In this document: positions 17,112 to 24,786 of the stretch, piece after piece
Layout of the letters: every line of letters starts with the position of its first letter
Position numbering within the stretch: the first letter of the stretch is position 1
Position numbers and translations under genes: made by a program
The notes under the pieces: generated by a model
The model's database searches: none
What the model saw: the letters and a program-made list of their open reading frames with translations, nothing else
Told to the model about the DNA's origin: nothing
Origin: Paludibacteraceae bacterium
Lineage (GTDB): Bacteria; Bacteroidota; Bacteroidia; Bacteroidales; Paludibacteraceae
Direction of reading: 5' to 3'
Length of the DNA: 64,000 nucleotides
Assembly (NCBI GenBank): GCA_017527905.1
Contig: JAFXPK010000001.1
Span: 1 to 64,000 of the forward strand

Positions 17112-18155
17112 ATGAAACTGAAAACATGTGTGGCGGCGTTCGCATCGCTCTTAATGCTTACTTCTTCCTGCAGGAAGATTTACGAGGAGAATTATTACAA
17201 CACTACGAACGAGAGCGTTTATAACTACGAGTATTACCAGAAGGTGCTTTTGGACCAGAAGGAGATTACGGATGACATCCGTCCGCCTTACCTGAAGAAG
17301 GGTGATACGGTGGCGGTGTTCGCCGCATCGAACAAGGTGACGAAAAGCGAGCTCTCCGCTGGTATCGCCAAGTTGAAGGAGTGGGGGCTCAACGTGGTTG
17401 AGGCTGATAACCTCTATGAGGACGACGGACGCTATGCGGGCACGCAGTCGCAACGTATCCTCGGTCTGCAGAAATTGATCGATAACCCTAACATCAAGGC
17501 GTTGTTCTCCGCCCGTGGCGGTTACGGGGCGGCGCAGGTGATTCCGTTCCTGGACTTGGAGAAACTGAAGGACCAGCCTAAGTGGGCCATCGGCTACAGC
17601 GATGTGACCGCTTTGCATGTTGCCTTGAACAACCTCGGTATAGAGAGCATCCATGGTCCTATGGTGAATAAGATGACCGACGCGGAGAGCGTGGAGACGC
17701 TTCGCAAGGCGTTGTTCGGCGAGACGGTCTCCTACTCGTTCCCTACCACCAAGGATTGCATCACTGGCAAAGGGGAAGGTCGTCTGGTGGGCGGAAACCT
17801 CTCCCTCATCTATAGCTTGGGCGGCACGTTGTTCGACCTGAACGCGAAGGATGCCATCCTGCTGATTGAGGACACGGGCGAGAGCAACTACCACCTGGAC
17901 CGTATGCTGACGAACCTGAAGCTGAGCGGTAAGCTGGACTGCATCAAAGGCTTGGTGGTGGGTGAGTTCACCAATATGAACCAAGGTTCGGACAAGCCAA
18001 TCAATGAGATCATCCTGAGCAGGGTGAAGGATTTGAATATCCCTGTGATGTATGGCTTAGAGGTGGGCCATGGAACCCCTAACTATGCGGTTTATATGGG
18101 ACGTCAGGCCAAGCTGGTTGTCGCGAACGACAAGGCTACGCTCACGTTTGAATGA
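17112..18155 (+). CDS. LD-carboxypeptidase (peptidase S66), lipoprotein
   Basis: The signal peptide ends at Cys20 (LMLTSSC), so this is a lipid-anchored form. The S66 fold is clear: SARGGYGAAQVI, the nucleophile elbow IGYSDVTALH with Ser163, a Glu in LLIEDTGE, and His in EVGHGTPNYAVYMG. The family removes the terminal D-Ala from murein tetrapeptides during cell-wall recycling; cytoplasmic forms (LdcA) are typical, whereas lipoprotein forms are common in Bacteroidota. It lies 6 bp after the helicase gene and 18 bp before radA. Confidence 0.9.
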   Translation: MKLKTCVAAFASLLMLTSSCRKIYEENYYNTTNESVYNYEYYQKVLLDQKEITDDIRPPYLKKGDTVAVFAASNKVTKSELSAGIAKLKEWGLNVVEADNLYEDDGRYAGTQSQRILGLQKLIDNPNIKALFSARGGYGAAQVIPFLDLEKLKDQPKWAIGYSDVTALHVALNNLGIESIHGPMVNKMTDAESVETLRKALFGETVSYSFPTTKDCITGKGEGRLVGGNLSLIYSLGGTLFDLNAKDAILLIEDTGESNYHLDRMLTNLKLSGKLDCIKGLVVGEFTNMNQGSDKPINEIILSRVKDLNIPVMYGLEVGHGTPNYAVYMGRQAKLVVANDKATLTFE

Positions 18156-18173
18156 TTGATAAACTGAAGAATT

Positions 18174-19544
18174 ATGGCAAAGACAAAATCCGTATATGTG
18201 TGCCAGAACTGCGGCGCGGAGGCTCCGAAGTGGGTGGGCAAGTGCCCTGCCTGCGGCGAGTGGAATACCTACGTCGAGGAGGTGGTGCGGAAGGAGAGCG
18301 CGAAGAGCGGACAATCGCTCCATTTCATACCCGACAACGGAGGCTCCAAACCTGTCTGCATCGATGATGTGGAGACCTCGGAGGAGGTGCGTGACGACAC
18401 GGGCAACAATGAGTTCAACCGTGTCTTGGGCGGCGGCATCGTGCCGGGCTCCCTCACGCTGATCGGTGGCGAACCGGGCATCGGTAAGTCCACCCTCATC
18501 CTCCAAATCGTGCTGAGCCTCTTCAACAAGAAGACCCTTTACGTCTCGGGCGAGGAGAGCGTCAAGCAGTTGAAGCTACGTGCGGATCGTCTCTCCGTGA
18601 AGTCCAACCCTAACTGCTTCATCGTCAGCGAGACCTCGCTGGAGCAGATCTTCGTGCACATCCAGAACGTGCAGCCTGACTTGGTGGTGATCGACTCGAT
18701 TCAGACCATCAGCACGGAGTTGGTGGAGTCTTCCCCGGGCAGCGTCTCCCAGGTGCGCGAGTGCGCCGCCGCCATCCTGAAGTTCGCCAAGGAGAGCGGG
18801 GTGCCGGTCCTGATGGTGGGCCACATCAACAAGGAGGGCAACATCGCCGGACCGAAGGTGCTGGAGCATATCGTGGATACGGTGCTGCAGTTCGAAGGCG
18901 ACCAGCATTACATGTACCGCATCCTCCGTTCCATCAAGAACCGTTTTGGAAGCACCTCCGAACTGGGTATCTACGAGATGATGCAGTCCGGTCTGCGTGA
19001 GGTCACCAACCCTTCCGAGCTCCTGCTGAGCAACAACCATGCGGGTTTGAGCGGTACGGCCATCGGTGTGGCGATCGAGGGGGTGCGCCCCTTCCTGATC
19101 GAGGTGCAGTCGCTCGTGAGCTCCGCCGCATACGGTACGCCGCAACGCTCCACCACGGGCTTCGACATCCGTAGACTGAACATGCTTTTGGCGGTGCTGG
19201 AGAAGAGGGTAGGCTTCAAGCTGGCGCAGAAGGATGTCTATCTGAACATTGCGGGCGGCCTGCGGATCAATGACCCCGCATTGGACCTCGCCATCATCAG
19301 CGCCATCCTTTCGTCGAACATGGATATCGTGGTGGATGCCCATACGTGCCTCACGGGCGAGATAGGTTTGTCGGGCGAGATACGTCCCGTGAACCGTATC
19401 GAGCAACGTATATCGGAGGCGGAGAAACTGGGCTTCAAGCGCATCATCATCCCTGAGTTCAAGAACTTGGACGTGAAGAAGTGGAACATCGAGGTGGTCT
19501 GCGCCCGTAAGGTGGATGAAGCATTCTCGGCCCTTTTCGGTTGA
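18174..19544 (+). CDS. radA: DNA repair protein RadA (branch-migration ATPase)
   Basis: All RadA parts are present in 456 aa: an N-terminal C4 zinc finger (CQNCGAEAPKWVGKCPACGEW), a RecA-like ATPase with Walker A GGEPGIGKSTL, the RadA-specific KNRFGSTSELG motif, and a C-terminal Lon-like domain (about 285-450). It helps process recombination intermediates. It follows the LD-carboxypeptidase gene by 18 bp and is probably co-transcribed from upstream. Confidence 0.97.
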   Translation: MAKTKSVYVCQNCGAEAPKWVGKCPACGEWNTYVEEVVRKESAKSGQSLHFIPDNGGSKPVCIDDVETSEEVRDDTGNNEFNRVLGGGIVPGSLTLIGGEPGIGKSTLILQIVLSLFNKKTLYVSGEESVKQLKLRADRLSVKSNPNCFIVSETSLEQIFVHIQNVQPDLVVIDSIQTISTELVESSPGSVSQVRECAAAILKFAKESGVPVLMVGHINKEGNIAGPKVLEHIVDTVLQFEGDQHYMYRILRSIKNRFGSTSELGIYEMMQSGLREVTNPSELLLSNNHAGLSGTAIGVAIEGVRPFLIEVQSLVSSAAYGTPQRSTTGFDIRRLNMLLAVLEKRVGFKLAQKDVYLNIAGGLRINDPALDLAIISAILSSNMDIVVDAHTCLTGEIGLSGEIRPVNRIEQRISEAEKLGFKRIIIPEFKNLDVKKWNIEVVCARKVDEAFSALFG

Positions 19545-19560
19545 TTTGTATTTTTTAACG

Positions 19561-19591
19561 GAAGGGAGGAAATACGGGATGTTCCTCCTTC
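19561..19591 (+). terminator. Weak hairpin after radA
   Basis: GAAGGGAGGAA (19561-19571) can pair with TTCCTCCTTC (19582-19591) with one bulge. Only a mixed TTATTA follows, so termination is uncertain. Confidence 0.35.
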
Positions 19592-19638
19592 GTTATTAGG
19601 GTGGGGAAGAAGTGAATTCCCCCAGTTTTAGATTGCTA

Positions 19639-21660
19639 ATGGATATGGATAAGAGACGGTTGCGCATTTTTTCTGTGTTGTTGGTCTGGACGGTGGCTTC
19701 GTTCGCCCAGATTAATACGAAACGTATGATGGATATCGGTAGGAATGCCATATTCTTCGAGGATTATGTGCTCTCCATCCAATATTTCAATAAAGTCATC
19801 AGTGCGAAACCCTATTGGGCGGACCCCTATTTCTATCGGGGTGTGGCGAAGTTGAGCCTGGAGGATTATGTCGGGGCGGATGTGGATTGTAGCTCGGCTT
19901 TGGATCGTAATCCTTTCTTGGTGGAGGCTTACCGTTGCCGGGGTGCCGCCCGCGCTTGCTTGGGGCAGTATGACAAGGCTTTGTCCGACTTCGACAAAGG
20001 ACTGGAGTTCGAGCCTAAGAACAAGTACCTCATGCTCTGCAAGGGCTCCGTCTATGCGGGCGAGGAACGATGGGACACGGCCATCGTCGTCTTCTCTGAA
20101 ATGCTGAAGTCTTACCCGAACTATAAAGACGCTTACCTCAGGCGCGGTTATTGTTATTTCTCGAACGGTGACACGGCAAACGCCCTCGCCGATTTCGAGA
20201 AGGTGCTCTCTATCGACCGTTTCTCGCCGGATGGTCATGCGGCGCGTGGCTATGTGCTCAGCGGTCGGAAGGAACATGACAAGGCGCTCGCCGAGATGAA
20301 CGAGGCGATACGCCTGGACCCTTACTGCGTGAACTATTACGTGAACCGTGGCGTTGTCCTTATGGATGCGGGCGATACACTGGGGGCGATGTCGGACTAT
20401 GACTATGCGATTCAGCTGAATCCGACCTGTAGCCAGGCGTTCTTTAACCGCGCCATCCTTCGGACTGAACTGGGTCAGAAACGCCTTGCGCTGGAGGACT
20501 ATGACGAGGTGCTGGACCTGGACCCTGAAAACCATTTCGCCGTCTATAACCGGGCTTTGCTGAAACAGGAACTGGGCCAGTATCGTTCCGCTCTCTCTGA
20601 TATATCCGTCATCATCAAGGAATATCCTAGCTTCTATCCTGCCTACTTTGTCCGTTCGGAACTGAAAAGGAAACTGAACGATAAGCGGGGGGCGGAGAAC
20701 GATTATATCAAGGCGCTCAGCGTGAAGCAACAAGGGGAGAAGGAGGCGCAGTCCTCCGAAAAGAGCCCTTTGAAGAAGAAGGAGAAGAAGGCTAAGGATA
20801 TGGGCAACCACAACAATATGGTCGTGATGGACAAACAGGAGGAGATGCGGCGCCTTACTTACCGCAGCGAATCGAGAGGCCGTGTCCAGAACGTGAACTT
20901 CCACGTCGAACTGGGTGCGATCGTCATGCTGACCTCCCACCCGAAGTCTGGCATGACTATGGGGAAGAGTACCCTGTTCGACAAACGTATCAGCGTCTTC
21001 AACGGCAAGGGAATCTATCCCGAGAAACTCACCCTCTCGTGTGACGAACAGCAGATCGACAACGACCAGCTGCTCCTGTGCTTCTCCCGCATCGAACAGG
21101 CTACCCGCACGTTGGCTAAGGATTCCTCTTCGAAGGTCTATTTCGCCCGTGCCATGGATTATGTCTGCATCTCGGACTACGAGAGCGCCATGGAGGATTT
21201 GGACAAGGCAATCGAGTTGGGCGATAAGGAGTATGTGTGGCTTTACTATTTCTGTAGGGCGAATGTGCGGTACCAAAAGTATCTTTCCGTCGTGGAACTT
21301 GTCGACAAGGGTGAACTGACCCTGCCGGAGGGCGTGGACCTAACCATGGTGGGGCAGGTGGCGTGCGACTTGGTGCAGAAGGATTATGACAAGGTGAAGG
21401 AACTGATGCCGGACTTCTCCCCCGCTTGGTACAACAGCGGACATGTCTATGTGCGGCAACAAAATTACCAGAGCGCTTTGGATAACTTCTCGAAGGCGAT
21501 AGCCCTGACCCCTTCGTTTGCGGAGGCCTATTTCAACAGGGGTTTAACCCATATCTACTTGAAAAAGAAGGATGAAGGAATATCCGACCTGAGTAAGGCG
21601 GGCGAGTTAGGACTCTATTCCTCCTATAATGTGATCAAACGTTTCGGCGGGGGCAGATAG
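19639..21660 (+). CDS. Secreted TPR-repeat protein, 673 aa
   Basis: From the ATG at 19639 (or 19645) the protein begins with a basic n-region and a hydrophobic signal (FSVLLVWTVASFAQ). TPR units follow from about residue 30 to 370 (for example YVNRGVVLMDAGDTLGAMSDYDYAIQLNP). A Lys-rich linker lies near 370-390, a non-TPR stretch (about 400-480) follows, then further TPRs to the end. It is a scaffold for protein-protein contacts, likely periplasmic. No partner can be named. The gene ends one base before the convergent NlpC/P60 gene. Confidence 0.88.
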   Translation: MDMDKRRLRIFSVLLVWTVASFAQINTKRMMDIGRNAIFFEDYVLSIQYFNKVISAKPYWADPYFYRGVAKLSLEDYVGADVDCSSALDRNPFLVEAYRCRGAARACLGQYDKALSDFDKGLEFEPKNKYLMLCKGSVYAGEERWDTAIVVFSEMLKSYPNYKDAYLRRGYCYFSNGDTANALADFEKVLSIDRFSPDGHAARGYVLSGRKEHDKALAEMNEAIRLDPYCVNYYVNRGVVLMDAGDTLGAMSDYDYAIQLNPTCSQAFFNRAILRTELGQKRLALEDYDEVLDLDPENHFAVYNRALLKQELGQYRSALSDISVIIKEYPSFYPAYFVRSELKRKLNDKRGAENDYIKALSVKQQGEKEAQSSEKSPLKKKEKKAKDMGNHNNMVVMDKQEEMRRLTYRSESRGRVQNVNFHVELGAIVMLTSHPKSGMTMGKSTLFDKRISVFNGKGIYPEKLTLSCDEQQIDNDQLLLCFSRIEQATRTLAKDSSSKVYFARAMDYVCISDYESAMEDLDKAIELGDKEYVWLYYFCRANVRYQKYLSVVELVDKGELTLPEGVDLTMVGQVACDLVQKDYDKVKELMPDFSPAWYNSGHVYVRQQNYQSALDNFSKAIALTPSFAEAYFNRGLTHIYLKKKDEGISDLSKAGELGLYSSYNVIKRFGGGR

Positions 21661-21661
21661 C

Positions 21662-22729
21662 CTATTGATCGGCGCGTTTCAGGATGATGAGGGTCTGTCC
21701 GATCTTCAATGCGTTGCCTTTCAGATGGTTCCATCGCTGGATATCCTCCACACTACACCCATACTGCTTCGAGAGCCGGTATAGGGTCTCCTTGGGTTGC
21801 ACCGTGTGCGTGATGGTGTCGGTTGCGACGGGTGTCGGCTCTTTTTTTCCCTCCTCTTGCGGAGTGGGCTCTTCCTTCCTGTTTTTCTCCTGGTCTTGCA
21901 CTGTAGGACGGGTGACGTATAGCGATTGCCCGATCTTCAGATAAGTGTTTTTCAGATGGTTCCATTCCATCAGATCCTCCACGGTGCAATCGTATTTCCT
22001 TGCTATCTTGAAGAGTGTCTCTTTCCTTTTCACAATGTGGCAGAGCGCCTCCGTCGGTGCGGCGGGTTCCTCCTTTTGTGGCTCGGAAGGTTCCTCTTGT
22101 GGCTCCGCTTTCTTCTTTTCCTCCTTCTCCTCTACGGGTTCCGGTTGGGTCTCTTCTTCCTGGTTAGGCGGTGTTATCTCCTGTGGCTCCTCCTCCGGGG
22201 TGTCGTCTGTGGTGGATGGATGTTGCTCCTTCCGTTCGTCTCCGCCTATGATTCTGCGTATGCCGATGAATCGGATGCGGTAGTAGTCCGACTCCGGATA
22301 GTTGTCGATGGTGATGCCCTTGTTGACGGAGGCGTGGATGAACTGCAGGGTAGTGTTCTTCCCGTCTTGGTTCACGTCGTAGATGATGCCCACGTGTCCC
22401 ACGCCCTTCGATTTGGAGTTGCTCCCCTTGAAGAAGATGAGGTCGCCCTTCTGCGCATTCTCCAGTTTGGTCTTTTCGCCTTGCAGGTATTGGGAGGCGG
22501 ACGATGCGTAGAGCTCGTAGCCGAATTGGCGGAAGACGTACCCCGTGAAGCCTGAGCAGTCGAACCGGTTGGGGCCCTTCCCGGCGTACTGATACCTCTT
22601 CCCGATGTGGCGGGTCGCCTCGGTGATGATGGAGTCCCTTAGGGTTAGGGTGGAGTTCTTTCCCCTCCTTGCGTATGAGGCGTAAGGCAAAATAATCAAT
22701 AATAACAATATTATTCCTTTCATTCTCAT
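21662..22729 (-). CDS. NlpC/P60 cell-wall endopeptidase with two LysM domains
   Basis: A secreted protein (signal ILLLLIILPYASYA) with an N-terminal NlpC/P60 domain (about 30-155). The catalytic Cys58 is in FDCSGF and His112 in GVGHVGIIYD; a third polar residue is expected in QFIHAS. A Pro/Glu/Lys-rich linker (about 160-220) leads to two LysM domains (about 225-270 and 308-352, both of the form KETLxxxxxxYxCxVEDxxxWNHLK). LysM binds glycan and the NlpC domain cuts peptide stems, so it probably remodels or recycles murein. A -7 box sits only 5 bp before this ATG, so the ATG at 22723 or a leaderless mRNA is possible. Confidence 0.93.
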   Translation of the reverse strand: MRMKGIILLLLIILPYASYARRGKNSTLTLRDSIITEATRHIGKRYQYAGKGPNRFDCSGFTGYVFRQFGYELYASSASQYLQGEKTKLENAQKGDLIFFKGSNSKSKGVGHVGIIYDVNQDGKNTTLQFIHASVNKGITIDNYPESDYYRIRFIGIRRIIGGDERKEQHPSTTDDTPEEEPQEITPPNQEEETQPEPVEEKEEKKKAEPQEEPSEPQKEEPAAPTEALCHIVKRKETLFKIARKYDCTVEDLMEWNHLKNTYLKIGQSLYVTRPTVQDQEKNRKEEPTPQEEGKKEPTPVATDTITHTVQPKETLYRLSKQYGCSVEDIQRWNHLKGNALKIGQTLIILKRADQ

Positions 22730-22733
22730 GCGG

Positions 22734-22741
22734 CAAAGTTA
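22734..22741 (-). promoter_or_regulatory. -7 box TAACTTTG immediately before the NlpC/P60 start
   Basis: A full consensus match on the minus strand, ending 5 nt before the ATG at 22729. The resulting leader would be almost absent. Confidence 0.4.
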
Positions 22742-22783
22742 ATCATTTTTTATTTTTTCTTTATAAAGGAATATCAATAGAGG

Positions 22784-22814
22784 TTTGTCTGATTGAAATA
22801 TTATCTGTAACTTG
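22784..22814 (+). promoter_or_regulatory. Promoter TTTG-N20-TAACTTG, copy 1
   Basis: TTTG at 22784-22787 and TAACTTG (one base short of TAnnTTTG) at 22808-22814. The block from TTTG to the following CGC is nearly identical to 24725-24758 in front of the neighbouring paralogue. Confidence 0.65.
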
Positions 22815-22844
22815 CGCCGAATTTTAAAAACGAATAAAACTAAT

Positions 22845-24644
22845 ATGAATAAATTTTACGCAGGGGCTATTGCCTTGATAACCAGCGGTATGTTCAGTGG
22901 TGTTTCCGCTCAAACTTATGATCACGAATATGATGGTCTTTCTCTTTTCAAAAATAGTGTTTATGTTAGTGGAGATTTGAACATTAAGGATATAACTCCT
23001 AATTCACAAAACACTATGATAATGCTGTCTACTTCTGGAGCTATAACTGGTGCTCAGTTGACATTGCACCCTGATGGAGCATCGTTCGTTAGAAGTCCAA
23101 TGCTCAATATGCGTTATAATTCGGACCAGTCTGAATGGATCCTTGGTACTACAAAATATGCGCAACAAGGCAGTACCTATCTCGGTTTGAATATTGAGTC
23201 GAGCGAACTGAAAGTGCTAAATGCGCTTTCTGTTGGTGGAGCGTCCACATTCAATGAAGGGGCTTATTTCACTAAGAATGTTGAAATTAGCGGAAATTCG
23301 TCTTTCTTCAATACTGCTTTTTTCGAACAGGGCTTGAGTACACGTGGCAGCGATGGACAAATCTCAACTACCATAAACGGTGATGGTTTGTACGCTTCGA
23401 AGAGCATCCGCCTCTATCCAGCAAACCAAAGGGAGAAATGGTATACGCATATGGAAATTAGCACAATCACGGATGAGGCGAAAAACACAACCTTTACGGT
23501 TTCCACCAAAAATGATTACATGGATAATATCAGCTATTTCCCTTTGAGCTTTACCGCACAGGATTTCACTTTTGAGGGCGCTTCCTTGTCCCTGAAAAAG
23601 TTGGATGGCAAATCGCCTGTCATTAAGCTTTCTGATGATGGCGTCGTGAGCGCGACCTCTTTGGAACTGCAGGACGCTAGTGGTAGTACTTTTGGAATTA
23701 AATATGACGAGAAGACTTCTACATGGGGACTGGGTCTGACACAAGGCTCTGAGGGTGTCGCTCCTCTCTCTATGAGTTTGTCGAATTTGTCCGTGAGCAA
23801 GAGCGTGACTTGCGATAGCCTGAATACGAGGGCTGTGGTGACTAGTAACGTTGTCGCTAGACAAATAGAATCCACATCTGTCGATGTCGACAACTTGTCG
23901 GTTCATAATAATTTTTCTGTAGAATCTAATATGTCCTGCCGAAACTTCACGGTTGTGACGGGTGCAGGCGCGAGTTCGCCGGCATTGAATATGACTTATT
24001 CTTCCAGTGCGTTTTTGATCTCTGCGGCTGATGCGTCGGCGGCGGCAAATACCCCACTGAACTTCCAAGCGAAGAACTTCGAATTTTTGGGTTCTTCCCT
24101 TTCTTTGGGAAAGGCCGGGGCGAAGAGTCCCGCTGCTGTGTTGTCGGATAGTGGCCGCGTGACCTTTAAGGGCTTGTCCCTCTATTCTAGTTCCATTGCC
24201 ACGCCAGAATTTGATATTTCCGCCGGCGAGGATGGCTCCTGGAATTTGGCCGCTCCTTCCGTGTTGAATATGAACGTGAGCAAACTGAACGTAAGTGGCC
24301 CGATCGTTTGTAAGGATCAGATGAAGGTGGCTTCGTTGGAGACGGGTGTGCTACGTGCCAATGATGTTACCGTGAATATGAATCACGCCGCCGATTATGT
24401 TTTCGATGAGGCATATGACCTGAAGTCTCTTGATGAGGTGGAGGCTTTCGTGAAGGAAAACAAGCACCTCCCAGGCGTTCCTTCCGCTTCCCAAATGGAG
24501 GAGAAGGGCATGAGCGTCTCTGAGATGAGCAATCTGCTCCTCGAAAAGGTGGAGGAGTTGACGCTCCATTTGATCCGCGTCGAGAAGGAAAACCGTGCAC
24601 TGAAGGCGGAGGTTGAGAGACTGAACGAGAGATTGAATAAGTAA
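22845..24644 (+). CDS. Secreted fibre-like protein with C-terminal HLPGVPSA module (paralogue 1)
   Basis: A 599-aa secreted protein (signal MNKFYAGAIALITSGMFSGVSAQ; the start at 22845 is chosen because it begins this signal). The long middle part is a series of beta-rich repeats including SLSLKKLDGKSPVIKLSDDG and SLSLGKAGAKSPAAVLSDSG. The last about 90 residues form a module (ADYVFDEAYDLKSLDEVEAF, KENKHLPGVPSA, MSNLLLEKVEELTLHLI) that ends in a coiled coil. Such C-termini are often annotated as tail-fibre-like in Bacteroidota; the coiled coil may trimerise. No T9SS sorting domain is visible. Four more proteins in this window share the module. Function unknown. Confidence 0.85.
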   Translation: MNKFYAGAIALITSGMFSGVSAQTYDHEYDGLSLFKNSVYVSGDLNIKDITPNSQNTMIMLSTSGAITGAQLTLHPDGASFVRSPMLNMRYNSDQSEWILGTTKYAQQGSTYLGLNIESSELKVLNALSVGGASTFNEGAYFTKNVEISGNSSFFNTAFFEQGLSTRGSDGQISTTINGDGLYASKSIRLYPANQREKWYTHMEISTITDEAKNTTFTVSTKNDYMDNISYFPLSFTAQDFTFEGASLSLKKLDGKSPVIKLSDDGVVSATSLELQDASGSTFGIKYDEKTSTWGLGLTQGSEGVAPLSMSLSNLSVSKSVTCDSLNTRAVVTSNVVARQIESTSVDVDNLSVHNNFSVESNMSCRNFTVVTGAGASSPALNMTYSSSAFLISAADASAAANTPLNFQAKNFEFLGSSLSLGKAGAKSPAAVLSDSGRVTFKGLSLYSSSIATPEFDISAGEDGSWNLAAPSVLNMNVSKLNVSGPIVCKDQMKVASLETGVLRANDVTVNMNHAADYVFDEAYDLKSLDEVEAFVKENKHLPGVPSASQMEEKGMSVSEMSNLLLEKVEELTLHLIRVEKENRALKAEVERLNERLNK

Positions 24645-24666
24645 GTAGGCGTTTTCTCCATACGTA

Positions 24667-24699
24667 GAGGGTGTGTCTTATGATACACCCTCTTTTTTT
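24667..24699 (+). terminator. Terminator between the two fibre-like genes
   Basis: An 11-bp stem with one G-T pair (GAGGGTGTGTC at 24667-24677 with GATACACCCTC at 24682-24692) is followed by seven T. The next paralogue therefore relies on its own promoter. Confidence 0.9.
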
Positions 24700-24724
24700 G
24701 CCGAAATCTTATCGAATGAACTTT

Positions 24725-24755
24725 TTTGTCTGATTGAAATATTATCCGTAACTTG
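24725..24755 (+). promoter_or_regulatory. Promoter TTTG-N20-TAACTTG, copy 2
   Basis: Same layout as 22784-22814, with one mismatch over about 34 bp. The upstream and downstream sequences differ, so the block was either conserved after gene duplication or is under selection for common regulation. Confidence 0.65.
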
Positions 24756-24786
24756 CGCAAAAATATCAAATGTGTTTTTAAATGCC

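Noticed and set aside
19636..21276. Long minus-strand frame (546 codons) inside the TPR gene
   Set aside because: Antisense shadow; the plus-strand TPR pattern is unmistakable.
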